64,000 bases of DNA from Tianweitania aestuarii (GCF_018457165.1 NZ_JAFMNX010000002.1:62001-126000); one strand, 5' to 3'. Shown: positions 40,030-49,035, numbered from the stretch's first letter. The notes: a model not told the origin generated them from the letters alone. Numbers and translations are program-made.

Positions 40030-41013
40030 TCAAGCGGCAGGCAAAGCCCGCACGCCGTTGAACACCTGCGCCGTCGACTGCACGAGAAGAGCAGCGAGTG
40101 CGGCCGCAAGGCCGGGCTGGCTGGCGCCAAGATCAAGCAGCGGCTTGTCGCTCAACAAGCCGGCCAGCCGATCCGCAGCCGGTTGGCCCATGCTCGACGC
40201 AACACGGCAATGCGAGACGGCATCGGGGTTCACAGCCCGCAGCAAGGCCGCTGCCGCCAAAGCCGGATAGCCGTCGAGCAGAACCGGAATGCGCTCGGAA
40301 CGCGCCGCCATGATCGCACCGGCCATCGCCGCAATCTCGCGTCCGCCGACCCGCCGCAGCACCTCGAGCGGGTCGCGCAGATTGCCCGCGCCATGGAACG
40401 CCAGCGCCGCGTCGATCATCTCAGCCTGCCGATCCGCCATTGCGCCTTCAGCCACGATCCAGTCTGCCGCCTTGCCGCCCTGCAGGGCAGTGACCACTGC
40501 TGCCGCCGTCAACTCGCCGCCCACGCCGAAGCTGCTCAGCGCCACCAGATCGAACCCGCCTGCCACGGCTTCCATGCCGAACGCCATCGTGGCCGCGCAG
40601 CCGCGCTCGTCGAAGGCGGCAGCGCCCGTGAAATCGGCCGTCGGCACATCCAGCGCCAGATCGAACACCTTCAGCCCCAGATCATGCGCGCCGCAAACCT
40701 GGCTGACCGCCGCACCACCCGCCGCGCAATGATCCACCATCGCCGCCGTATCCGCGATCGCTTCCGCGCCGAGGCCCTGCGCTGCGATCCCGTGATTGCC
40801 GGCAAACAAAGCGATCAGCGGCCGGTTCACCGCAGGCGGCCGGCTCGACCAGGTCGTCAACCAGTCCGCAATTTCACCAAGCCGCCCAAGCCCCGCACCG
40901 GCGCCGCCCAGCTGCGTGATCCGCTCGCGCACGCGGTTGCCCGCAAAGCTGTTCGCCTCGGGCATGTCGCGCAGCAGGGCACGAAAGTCGTCGAAAGGAA
41001 GGGCACTGGTCAT
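40030..41013 (-). CDS. CobT-like protein (nicotinate-nucleotide:dimethylbenzimidazole phosphoribosyltransferase family) with degraded active site
   Basis: 327 residues, aligning in order with CobT from LPFDDFRALLR to the C terminus, with family blocks such as LFAGNHGI, GGAAVSQVC, KVFDLALDVPT, ATMAFGMEA and GGREIAAMAGAI. Yet the substrate motifs are lost: the GxGNTT loop reads GVGGEL (163-168), the GxGTG loop reads AEGAM, KPPGALG reads AGAGLG, and the LGEGTG block with the catalytic glutamate reads LGASQPG (295-301). The reading frame is intact. The gene sits in the usual rhizobial cobT place (next to DUF1289 and the clan AA protease). It may have lost catalysis or changed role. Confidence 0.8.
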   Translation of the reverse strand: MTSALPFDDFRALLRDMPEANSFAGNRVRERITQLGGAGAGLGRLGEIADWLTTWSSRPPAVNRPLIALFAGNHGIAAQGLGAEAIADTAAMVDHCAAGGAAVSQVCGAHDLGLKVFDLALDVPTADFTGAAAFDERGCAATMAFGMEAVAGGFDLVALSSFGVGGELTAAAVVTALQGGKAADWIVAEGAMADRQAEMIDAALAFHGAGNLRDPLEVLRRVGGREIAAMAGAIMAARSERIPVLLDGYPALAAAALLRAVNPDAVSHCRVASSMGQPAADRLAGLLSDKPLLDLGASQPGLAAALAALLVQSTAQVFNGVRALPAA

Positions 41014-41136
41014 GTCTGGCGTCTCCTGAACCGCGATCACGCGGTGTTGGGTGGGCGATAAACCGTCCCGGCTTGCATTGGCAAGGTGTTCATCCCATGT
41101 GGAACAAGCAAACCCGGCCTGCGTCCTGACCAGCGA

Positions 41137-41367
41137 ATGACCCCAATCGAATCGCCCTGCATCCTCGTCTGCTCGATCGACATGAAGACAGGCTTCTGCT
41201 TCGGCTGCGGCCGCACGCGCGGCGAGATCTCCGATTGGCTGACCATGACGCCAACCGAACGTCGCAGCGTGATGGCCGACCTGCCAGCGCGCCTCGAAAC
41301 CGTGGAACGCAAGCCGCGCCGCGAAACCCGTCGCACCCGCATGGCGCGCGAACGAGGCTCCGGCTGA
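41137..41367 (+). CDS. DUF1289 domain protein
   Basis: 76 residues from ATG 41137. The first half has the DUF1289 cysteine pattern ([10 protein letters not shown]...GFCFGCGRT), four cysteines that suggest metal binding; the C-terminal third is very basic (many Arg). Function unknown. The next gene starts two bases after its stop, so they form an operon. Confidence 0.88.
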   Translation: MTPIESPCILVCSIDMKTGFCFGCGRTRGEISDWLTMTPTERRSVMADLPARLETVERKPRRETRRTRMARERGSG

Positions 41368-41369
41368 AC

Positions 41370-42083
41370 ATGCGTCGTTCGCCGAAATTCCTCTGGATCG
41401 TTCTTGCCGTTCTGGCGACCGGCCTGCTTCTGCTCATTCTGAACGATGATGCCGGGAGCACCTTCGGCTTTGAAAACGATCAGTTCGCGAGCCTTCTGAC
41501 CAGCGGCCTTCTTGTCACCGTTCTTGCCGCCGGCATCGTCGCGTCGCGTCCGTCCTTCGGCGAAGTCACCCGCAACATCGCGATCTGGCTCTTCATCGTG
41601 CTCGCCATGCTGACGGGCTACAGTTACCGCTATGAGCTGCAGGATGTCGCAAGCCGCGTCACCGCCGGCCTGGTTCCAGGCAGCCCCCTGTCCGTCACCG
41701 ACAGCGAGGGCAATGTCACGGTCACCGTGGAGAAAACCGGCAGCGGCCATTTCGAAGCCCGCGCCCTGATCGACAACAAACCCGTTCAGGTCATGGTCGA
41801 CACCGGCGCCAGCATGACCGTGCTGACGGTGGAAGACGCCCGTGCGATCGGGCTCGATGTGGAAGCGCTCAACTTCGCCGTTCCGGTTTCCACCGCAAAC
41901 GGCGTCACGGTGGCCGCACGCGCCCGTGCCGAAACCATCGCGATCGGCGCCATCGGACGCGGCCCGCTTCCCATCCTCGTCGCGCAACCCGGCGCTTTGG
42001 GCCAGAGCCTGCTCGGCATGAACTTCATGGGCACGCTGTCGGGCTATGATGTGCGCGGCGACCGCATGGTCCTGCGCGACTAG
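41370..42083 (+). CDS. TIGR02281 family retropepsin-like (clan AA) aspartic protease, membrane anchored
   Basis: 237 residues: three membrane helices in the first ~90 residues, then a periplasmic single-lobed aspartic protease domain with the catalytic VDTGAS motif and the C-terminal LLGMNFMG flap region. Such proteases are expected to dimerise. Substrate unknown. Operon partner of the DUF1289 gene; the pair is divergent from the cobT-like gene. Confidence 0.9.
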   Translation: MRRSPKFLWIVLAVLATGLLLLILNDDAGSTFGFENDQFASLLTSGLLVTVLAAGIVASRPSFGEVTRNIAIWLFIVLAMLTGYSYRYELQDVASRVTAGLVPGSPLSVTDSEGNVTVTVEKTGSGHFEARALIDNKPVQVMVDTGASMTVLTVEDARAIGLDVEALNFAVPVSTANGVTVAARARAETIAIGAIGRGPLPILVAQPGALGQSLLGMNFMGTLSGYDVRGDRMVLRD

Positions 42084-42092
42084 GCACCGCCC

Positions 42093-43136
42093 TCAAGCGG
42101 CAACGGCATCCGTGGAAGACGCCGAGCGATCAACTTCGGCAAGCGCGCGCCAAAGCACCTCAGAACGCGCGCCAGGCTTTGTCGCATCGCTCGACAGGAT
42201 CTGCCGGTAACGCCGGGCACCGGGAAGGCCATGAAACAGCCCCACCATATGCCGCGCGATGTGAGACAACCGTCCGCCGGCGTCAATATGCCGGTCGGCG
42301 TAATCCGCCATTACCGCGAACACCGCATCATAATCGGCCGGCTTGGCGTCCGCGCCATAAAAGCGGCTATCCACATCTGCCAGAAGACCCGGCGTCTGGT
42401 ACGCCGCCCGTCCAAGCATCACGCCATCGGTGACGTCCAGCAGAGGCTCGGCCGCATCTAGCGAATGGATGCCGCCATTGATGCCGATGAAGCGCTTGGG
42501 CAAACGCGCCTTCAAGCGCCGCACGCGGTCATAATCCAGCGGCGGAATATCCCGATTTTCCTTCGGCGAAAGTCCCTGCAGCCAAGCCTTGCGCGCATGC
42601 ACCCAAAGCCCGTCCGCACCCGCCGCAAACACCCGGTCGGCCAGATCATCGAGCCCCGGCTCAGGATCCTGATCGTCCACCCCGATGCGGCATTTCACCG
42701 TCACCGGAATGTCCACCGCTTCGCGCATCGCATCCACGCAAGCCGCAACCACATCCGGCGTCTTCATCAAACAAGCGCCGAACGTCCCGGATTGCACCCG
42801 GTCCGACGGACAACCCACATTGAGGTTGATCTCGTCATACCCAAACCCCGCCCCGATCCGGGCCGCCTCCGCCAGCTTGCGCGGATCCGACCCACCCAGC
42901 TGCAAGGCAACCGGATGCTCGACCCGATCAAACCCCAGCAACCGCTGCCGATCCCCATAAATCACCGCATCCGCCACCACCATCTCGGTATAAAGCAACG
43001 CCTCCCGGCTCAACTGCCGATGAAAAAAGCGGCAGTGCCGATCCGTCCAATCGATCATAGGGGCGACGGCGAAGCGCGGGCGCCGGGTGTCTGCGACTAC
43101 ATAGGAAATATGCGGGTTTGCGTTGTCTTCAGTCAT
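42093..43136 (-). CDS. dusA: tRNA dihydrouridine(20/20a) synthase DusA
   Basis: 347 residues. FMN-dependent TIM-barrel start APMIDWTDRHCRFFHR, catalytic cysteine in NLNVGCPSDRVQSGTFGACLM, and IGINGGI. The CRFFHRQLS and TFGACLM segments are DusA-specific. It reduces uridines 20/20a in the D loop of tRNA. Marks the end of the ordinary-composition DNA before the polysaccharide cassette. Confidence 0.95.
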   Translation of the reverse strand: MTEDNANPHISYVVADTRRPRFAVAPMIDWTDRHCRFFHRQLSREALLYTEMVVADAVIYGDRQRLLGFDRVEHPVALQLGGSDPRKLAEAARIGAGFGYDEINLNVGCPSDRVQSGTFGACLMKTPDVVAACVDAMREAVDIPVTVKCRIGVDDQDPEPGLDDLADRVFAAGADGLWVHARKAWLQGLSPKENRDIPPLDYDRVRRLKARLPKRFIGINGGIHSLDAAEPLLDVTDGVMLGRAAYQTPGLLADVDSRFYGADAKPADYDAVFAVMADYADRHIDAGGRLSHIARHMVGLFHGLPGARRYRQILSSDATKPGARSEVLWRALAEVDRSASSTDAVAA

Positions 43137-43484
43137 GCCTGATTGATGCCGATTTTTCTCTTGTCAGCCAGTTTCCAGGAACAAACCCTGCAGCCTAGTA
43201 TCAACAAGCGGACGACTTTAAGCACCGCCCAGGGAAGATAACAGCGCAGTTTGCTAGCGCGCACCTCGCGTGACAGCTTTGGCAGGATCACAGTCGAGAT
43301 CCACCAAGGATCCTAGGTGCTTCCTGTCAGAGAATCTACATGCGTCCTTATACCGCGAGTTGCAACTATCCTTGCAACGGTTGTTGACGCGCTGTGATCC
43401 CTATGGCTGTAAGCGGCTCGAAACTGCAACCACTGTGCGCTCGCCCGCTTGGTTGCAAAAAACAAGCTTAAAAGGCCATAACTG
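43137..43484. promoter_or_regulatory. Gene-free upstream region of the polysaccharide cassette
   Basis: About 350 bases of more AT-rich DNA. A possible promoter is TTGACG at 43384-43389 with CTGTAA 17 bases further on. TGCAAC or its complement GTTGCA recurs between about 43355 and 43455, which may be operator half-sites. A 72-codon frame at 43270 has no recognisable product or ribosome site. No repeats or integrase remnants were seen. Confidence 0.35.
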
Positions 43485-44642
43485 GTGACGCAATCCCGCT
43501 ATTCCGCAGCTGCTGCTGCAAACGAGCCGATCTACGTCGCCAGTCCTCTTTTGCCAGATATAGACGCCTACCGGGATCAGCTTGTCGACATCTGGGCAAC
43601 TAAGCAGCTCACAAACGGCGGTCAAAAAAGCGTCAACCTTGAGCAGGCACTGAAGGAGTACCTAGGGATTCAAAGCCTCGCACTTCTCAGCAATGGCACC
43701 ATCGCGTTGATGGTTGCGTGCCGCGCGCTGAAACTCACAGGTGAATTTATCACGACACCATTTACGTTCATCGCGACTGTTCATGCGCTTGCTTGGTGCG
43801 GCCTCAAGCCGGTTTTTGTCGACATTGATCCAGTTGCAATGACGATCGATCCTGAGCGCATTGAAGCTGCCGTGACACCTCAAACCTCCGCGATCGTGGG
43901 CGTCCATGTCTATGGCAATCGCTGCGCAGTTGATGAAATTGATGCCATTGCCAAGCGGCACAAGCTTAAGGTGATCTACGACGCCGCGCATGCCTTTGGC
44001 ACGCGTTATCGTGGCAGATCGATCGCCGATTTCGGAGATGTGTCGACCTATAGTTTCCACTCGACAAAACTGTTCCACACTGGTGAAGGTGGAGCGGTCG
44101 CGACACGCCACAAAGATCTGGACGCAGCTGCCAGGTCACTGCGAAACTTTGGCATCGCGAGCGAAGAATCGATTCCCGGCACGGGCATCAACGCGAAGAT
44201 GAGCGAACTGCAAGCCGGAATGGGCTTGGCTGTGCTTCCGCTCGTTGACGATGAAAAAGTGAAACGCCGTAGCATCTTCCAAAGGTACAACGACGCCTTT
44301 AACGCAATTCCGGGAATCACAACGCCGCCCTTGGGCGACCTTGGAGAAGACAGCTTCCAGTATTATTGCCTGCGCGTCGTGTCGGCTGCCGGAACACCTA
44401 CGCGCGACGAGCTGTACCAGAGGCTGAAGACCGCGAACGTGTTCTCGCGACGCTATTTCTGGCCTTTGTGCAGCGACACTGAAGAATACAAACACCTGGA
44501 TAGCGCTGATCCTGCGCGGCTACCCAACGCCCACAGGGCGGCGCGCGAGGTACTTTGCCTACCGCTTTACGGCACTCTCAAAGACGAGGACGTGTCACGG
44601 ATCATCAACGCATTGCGTGAAGCGTGTGGAGTGGCATCGTGA
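43485..44642 (+). CDS. DegT/DnrJ/EryC1/StrS family sugar aminotransferase
   Basis: 385 residues, GTG start. PLP-enzyme motifs: SNGTIALMVA near residue 65, VHVYGNRCAVDEI, IYDAAHAFG (PLP-ring aspartate) and the Schiff-base lysine in SFHSTKLFHTGEGG. These enzymes aminate nucleotide-linked keto sugars for O-antigen or capsule; the sequence resembles the FdtB/QdtB/VioA side of the family. The matching dehydratase and ketoisomerase genes are not in the window. First gene of the AT-richer polysaccharide cassette. Confidence 0.92.
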   Translation: MTQSRYSAAAAANEPIYVASPLLPDIDAYRDQLVDIWATKQLTNGGQKSVNLEQALKEYLGIQSLALLSNGTIALMVACRALKLTGEFITTPFTFIATVHALAWCGLKPVFVDIDPVAMTIDPERIEAAVTPQTSAIVGVHVYGNRCAVDEIDAIAKRHKLKVIYDAAHAFGTRYRGRSIADFGDVSTYSFHSTKLFHTGEGGAVATRHKDLDAAARSLRNFGIASEESIPGTGINAKMSELQAGMGLAVLPLVDDEKVKRRSIFQRYNDAFNAIPGITTPPLGDLGEDSFQYYCLRVVSAAGTPTRDELYQRLKTANVFSRRYFWPLCSDTEEYKHLDSADPARLPNAHRAAREVLCLPLYGTLKDEDVSRIINALREACGVAS

Positions 44643-44685
44643 TCCTCGCCAACGTTCAGATGAAACGGTCGAAGGGATGCTGGGA

Positions 44686-45420
44686 ATGAAACGCGTAGCA
44701 ATTATGCAACCCTATTTCTTCCCGTATATCGGCTACTACGCGCTGATCAGGCATGTCGATGAGTTCATTCTGCTTGATGCCGTGCAGTTCATTCGACACG
44801 GCTGGGTCGATCGCAACAGGATTCTAAAGCAGGGAGGCGGCTTTCACTACATTCGTCCCGCCCTGCAGAAAAAGTCTCACACCGACGCCATTCAGGAAGT
44901 TTTGGTCGACAACACCCAAAACTGGCAATCACGAATGATATCGCAGCTCGATGTTTACCGCAGGCGCGCACCCAATTTCCACAAAGTGCGTGCGTTGGTG
45001 GGCGATATTCTTTCTGTCAAGTATGAGCGACTAGCCGACCTGAATCAGGCCACGCTGCGCGGCGTATTTGAATATCTGGACCAGCCATTCAACTGCGAGC
45101 TTTTTTCGTCCAGCGACCTGCGTATCGCCCCTCCCGCCACTCCTGGCGAATGGGCGCTGAATGTCTGTCGCGCCATCGGCGACGTCGAGGAATACTGGAA
45201 CCCGATCAATGGCCGTGACCTGTTTGACGAGCAGAAGTATCGCGAAGCCGGGATCAACCTTGGTTTGTTTGAATATAAAGCGCGCTCTTACGCCCAAGGC
45301 GAAGAAGCATTTGAAAGTAGCCTCTCCATCATCGACGTGTTGATGTTCAATCATCCGGAAGTTGTGGTGGACATGCTCAACGACTTCTCCGTCCACCCGG
45401 CGGGGGTGATTGACCAATGA
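44686..45420 (+). CDS. WbqC family protein
   Basis: 244 residues from the ATG at 44686 with GAAGG ten bases upstream. The N-terminal MQPYFFPYIGYY motif and DEFILLDAVQFIRHGWVDRN are the WbqC hallmark. WbqC-like proteins occur in O-antigen clusters beside sugar aminotransferases and are thought to act on amino sugars, but their reaction is poorly defined. Follows the aminotransferase by 43 bases. Confidence 0.9.
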   Translation: MKRVAIMQPYFFPYIGYYALIRHVDEFILLDAVQFIRHGWVDRNRILKQGGGFHYIRPALQKKSHTDAIQEVLVDNTQNWQSRMISQLDVYRRRAPNFHKVRALVGDILSVKYERLADLNQATLRGVFEYLDQPFNCELFSSSDLRIAPPATPGEWALNVCRAIGDVEEYWNPINGRDLFDEQKYREAGINLGLFEYKARSYAQGEEAFESSLSIIDVLMFNHPEVVVDMLNDFSVHPAGVIDQ

Positions 45421-45465
45421 CAGGTTTTTTCAACCTCCCCTCCAGCAGAACCAGCAAGGCGCATC

Positions 45466-45765
45466 ATGAAGCCTGAAGATAGTGCCAGGGACATCCACGC
45501 TCCCGAGGATAATCATCAGTCCCGGGCCGAATTGCTCGCGACCATACGACGGCAGGAACTTGAGCTTGCCGTCCTTGCGTCGATGGTGGGCGCAAGGGAA
45601 AAAGCAATAGTAGTCACTGAGAAGTCTGCTGCTGAACCGCAGGATCAAGGGATACAAGGCGGCGAGCAACAGATTGCCAGCTATTTAAGCCTGAGCCGGC
45701 AGCTAGCTTCACTCGGTCGTACAGACACCAGACGTGTGTTGAGGCGTTTGCGCCTTCTTAAGTAA
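45466..45765 (+). CDS. Small hypothetical protein in polysaccharide cassette
   Basis: 99 residues, ATG start with AAGG about eight bases upstream. Strongly charged, with one probable amphipathic helix (AELLATIRRQELELAVLASMV) and a basic C terminus rich in Arg/Leu. No family recognised and no membrane segment. It fills the gap between the WbqC gene and the glycosyltransferase in the same direction, which supports coding, but a chance frame cannot be excluded. Confidence 0.5.
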   Translation: MKPEDSARDIHAPEDNHQSRAELLATIRRQELELAVLASMVGAREKAIVVTEKSAAEPQDQGIQGGEQQIASYLSLSRQLASLGRTDTRRVLRRLRLLK

Positions 45766-45839
45766 GCGCCGCAAACGCGCGAATGATCGTTGCCAGCTGT
45801 CTGCAGGCTTCGAGGACGAAGATATGGAAGCCTTCGCAG

Positions 45840-48107
45840 ATGACTGACGGTTTGGACGAGTTCGACGCACAATGGTATGTCCGCGCCTATCCGGACGTTA
45901 ACGGCTCTGGGCTGTCCCCGCAGAAACACTATCAGACGATCGGCAAAGCACTTGGCCGGTCAGGTTTCGATTCAAACGATCGCCCCATCACCAAGCCCAG
46001 CCGCGCCGACGATGTGACCGTTTCCATCATTTGCGTGACGTTCAACCATGAATATTTCATACGCGAATGCCTGGACTCCATCCTCTCTCAGAAGGTCGAC
46101 TTCAACTTCGAGGTCATCGTTGCAGATGACTGCTCATCAGATTCCACGGCAGATATTGTTGCTGAGTATGCAGCACGCGATCGTCGCATAAATTTCATCA
46201 GGCGCGAACAGAACATCGGACCCGGTAGGAACTTTGCGGATGCGGCTGAAAGAGCCAAGGGCGAGTTCCTCGCGATCTGCGAGGGCGATGACTATTGGAC
46301 CGACATCCATAAGCTCCAGCTGCAGCTGGATTATATGCGCGCCAATCCTGTCTGCTCTCTGTGTTTCCATCCAGTCAAAGTTGTGTTCGACGATGGCAGC
46401 TTCGAACCAAAGCTCCACCCGCCGGAAGACTGGAAGGACTTCAGTTTAAGGGCTCTGATCCACAAGAACTTTATCCAGACAAACAGCGTCATGTACCGGT
46501 GGCGCTATACGGATGGATTACCAGAAGACTACAACCCGGACATCGTTCCGGGAGATTGGCATATGCATCTTCTGCATGCCGAGATCGGCGAGATAGGCTT
46601 CATTGATCGCGTTATGTCGGTTTATCGCCGCCATGCTGCGGGCATGTGGGCGACCAGTGACGGAGCCTTCAACCACCATCGGAAATACATCCGCGGCGAG
46701 TTGTTCTTTTTCACTGATCTGTCGGAGCAGTTTGGCGGCTTCTACCGCGACGTATTCATTAAGAATGCCGTCAATGCCTTTACAGACTACGCTGAGGGAA
46801 TGCTGGATCGCAGGCTTTACGAAGAACTTGCGGCTGTAGCGCGAGACTTTCCAAGTCTTGCAAGGCGCACATTCGCCGCGATGGGCTTCAAGGGTGAGTT
46901 CGACTTTTCCTCAGCCGAAAGTCTGAAACACTCCATCTTCGGCTCATGTGCAGTGGACGTGATTGTTCTGACATACAATCATGGCTCATCGCTTGAGCAA
47001 TGCCTGCGCTCTGTTCTCAACCAGACCTGTGATTTTCCGTTCTCAATCATTATTGGCGATGACAACTCCCAAGACGACACAAGCAGGATAGTAAGCGGTT
47101 TTGTATCAACCGAGCCAGACCGGATCACCTACCTGTCTTCTGGTCGCAACGATGGTATGCTCAAAAATCTTTCCAGATGCGTCGAGGAGAGTTCTGCACC
47201 ATTTATCGCCTTCTGCGAGGGAGACGACTATTGGCTTTCGCCGTTCAAGCTGCAACAGCAGGTTCTGCAGCTTCTGCGCAACCCACGTGCAGGAATGACA
47301 TTCAACAGGTTGCTTTTGGAGCATGTTGAATTCGGGCGCTTTGAACCTCACGAAGGTCAAACTGACATTGAAGGCTCCAAGGTCAGCTTCAATGACATCT
47401 ATCAGAATTACATCACAGCCAACTTCTCTTGCTGCTTGTACCGCCGAGAAGCTGTGGAAGCCGTTCCTGCGATTTTCTATGAAATTCCTGGTGCCGCCGA
47501 TTGGCTATTCAACCTGTTTGTTGCGGACAAGTTCGATGTTCTGTTCGATGCGAACATCATGTCGGTCTACAGGATTCACGAGAAAGGTTCATGGAGCGGA
47601 CTGAGCCTGCAAGAACGCATGCGCAGGATTAGGCAGGCGCAGCAAACCATGCGCTCGCTGTTTGGGCCAGCACGCGGTGTAGGCGGCTCGCGATTGAAGA
47701 TCGATGTGAACGACATCGCATCGTCCGAAGACATGGCCGATTTCTCAGCCTTCCTTGACCTTCCGTTCAACGGAAAGCCCCAATATGTCGAACAGGGAGC
47801 TGTTAAGATCGAGGGATGGTGCGTGCATCTTTATGGCAAACAGGTGCTGGGTCACTTGAAGACAAAGGATGGCATCAGCAGCTTTCCTCTCGATTACAGC
47901 AGGCTGGACGTCACCCAGATGTTCGAAGAGAGCGGTGAAACTGCTTATCGCGACCACTTGTGCGGGTTCGACATACGCCTGCCTTTTGCCGAAGTCAGTA
48001 TGAGTTTCGAACTTGGTTTCTCAACCGGCGGCGACATCACCTGGTGGAAGAACGTAATTGCCACGATTGAAGACCCCGAGCTCGATAGAAAGCTAAACAA
48101 TGACTGA
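45840..48107 (+). CDS. Glycosyltransferase with two family 2 domains
   Basis: 755 residues from ATG 45840 (an upstream ATG at 45783 adds 19). A short N-terminal module (FDAQWYVRAYPDV...HYQTIGKALGRSG) of the type found in large rhizobial glycosyltransferases is followed by GT2 domain 1 (SIICVTFNHEYF, ADDCSSDST, CEGDDYW) and GT2 domain 2 from about residue 380 (VIVLTYNHGSS, GDDNSQDDT, CEGDDYW). The last ~120 residues form a separate beta-rich domain. Two active centres suggest a bifunctional or polymerising enzyme for a surface glycan. Confidence 0.9.
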   Translation: MTDGLDEFDAQWYVRAYPDVNGSGLSPQKHYQTIGKALGRSGFDSNDRPITKPSRADDVTVSIICVTFNHEYFIRECLDSILSQKVDFNFEVIVADDCSSDSTADIVAEYAARDRRINFIRREQNIGPGRNFADAAERAKGEFLAICEGDDYWTDIHKLQLQLDYMRANPVCSLCFHPVKVVFDDGSFEPKLHPPEDWKDFSLRALIHKNFIQTNSVMYRWRYTDGLPEDYNPDIVPGDWHMHLLHAEIGEIGFIDRVMSVYRRHAAGMWATSDGAFNHHRKYIRGELFFFTDLSEQFGGFYRDVFIKNAVNAFTDYAEGMLDRRLYEELAAVARDFPSLARRTFAAMGFKGEFDFSSAESLKHSIFGSCAVDVIVLTYNHGSSLEQCLRSVLNQTCDFPFSIIIGDDNSQDDTSRIVSGFVSTEPDRITYLSSGRNDGMLKNLSRCVEESSAPFIAFCEGDDYWLSPFKLQQQVLQLLRNPRAGMTFNRLLLEHVEFGRFEPHEGQTDIEGSKVSFNDIYQNYITANFSCCLYRREAVEAVPAIFYEIPGAADWLFNLFVADKFDVLFDANIMSVYRIHEKGSWSGLSLQERMRRIRQAQQTMRSLFGPARGVGGSRLKIDVNDIASSEDMADFSAFLDLPFNGKPQYVEQGAVKIEGWCVHLYGKQVLGHLKTKDGISSFPLDYSRLDVTQMFEESGETAYRDHLCGFDIRLPFAEVSMSFELGFSTGGDITWWKNVIATIEDPELDRKLNND

Positions 48108-48531
48108 TATCAGAAACCTGATCGCCCTTTGTCGAGAAGAAGCTCCCTATGACTTCTTAGGCGGTCGCGACATAGACATTGTTTACAACAAGATAACGTC
48201 ACTAAGCGATATCCTTCAATACAGATCCGAAGGAAAGCTTCTTGGCTTTGTGTCCTTCTATACGAACGATACGAGCCTGGATTTCTCCTTTGTCAATATG
48301 TTGTGTGTGGCCCCGGAAGGCAGAAGGTCTGGCATCGGCAAACTGCTCATGACCTGGTGTGGCGAAGCTGCAGCGACCAAAGGCTTCAAAGAGCTTCGCC
48401 TCGAGGTTCATACGGAAAACTACGTCGCACGCGACCTCTGGAAGCGCATGGGCTTCGAAGACATCTCGGATGCGACCGCTGCTTCGAAATATATGCGAAA
48501 ACCACTGCAAACGTCCATTAGAGCCCGCTGA
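48100..48531 (+). CDS. GNAT family N-acetyltransferase of the polysaccharide cassette
   Basis: 143 residues; overlaps the glycosyltransferase stop by eight bases. The acetyl-CoA motif is VAPEGRRSGIGKLLM and the C-terminal YVARDLWKRMGFED is typical. Given the aminotransferase at the head of the cassette, N-acylation of an amino sugar is a reasonable guess; FdtC/VioB-type acyltransferases use other folds, so this is only inference. Confidence 0.82.
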   Translation: MTDIRNLIALCREEAPYDFLGGRDIDIVYNKITSLSDILQYRSEGKLLGFVSFYTNDTSLDFSFVNMLCVAPEGRRSGIGKLLMTWCGEAAATKGFKELRLEVHTENYVARDLWKRMGFEDISDATAASKYMRKPLQTSIRAR

Positions 48532-49035
48532 AGTGTAATGGCACAAAGCCCTTAGACGGCGTCACTCCTTGCGGTGCTATCCCGCGCACAAGGACAGGCT
48601 GCGCCAGTACTACGTAGCGGCTTTTTCCGAAGCCAGGTCGCTGTAGCTTTGATGCATGACCTTCTGCGTTCTTGCGCCGCTAAGGACAGCTACAGCAACG
48701 GCCATCGCCGCCTCGCCTACAAAACACCTCCATCTGGGAAATGGGAAAGAACCCCTTGGCGAGCTCAGTCGCTCACATCATTCGCTGAACGATCTACAGT
48801 TGCGCATACCAGCAGATTTTTACATCTATCCTGCAAAATGCACCCGAAGCTCGGAAGCTCTACAGATGTCTCACATCCCCTGCGCGATCACGCAATGTGC
48901 GTGTTCTATTTACCCCGAGCATAAAAAATTGATGCTGGTCCAAGCGCTTAGGAATTGTTCCTGACACAATCCCTGCCTAGGAACAAAGCGGGACATCTCT
49001 GCAGGCCGGCTCCGGTCTCAACGTGTAGTTATTCG
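48532..49035. other. Gene-free AT-richer stretch closing the polysaccharide cassette
   Basis: About 500 bases with only short overlapping frames (for example at 48574 and 48656) that lack ribosome sites and recognisable products. It contains GGAATTGTTCC, a small palindrome near 48950, and a nearby AGGAACAAAG; these may belong to the promoter of the Rrf2 gene. No transposon or tRNA remnant was seen. Confidence 0.4.

Noticed and set aside
43270-43488. 72-codon frame before the sugar aminotransferase
   Set aside because: No ribosome site and no recognisable product, and it runs into the aminotransferase start; likely chance in a non-coding region.
48574-48964. Two overlapping frames in the gap before the Rrf2 gene
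   Set aside because: They use different frames of the same DNA, lack ribosome sites, and show no domain. Remnant DNA is possible but cannot be shown.
43137-49035. Genomic island with mobility functions
   Set aside because: Composition supports transfer, but I saw no transposase, integrase, inverted repeats or convincing direct repeats at the edges; only a weak AGGAACAAA similarity near both ends.
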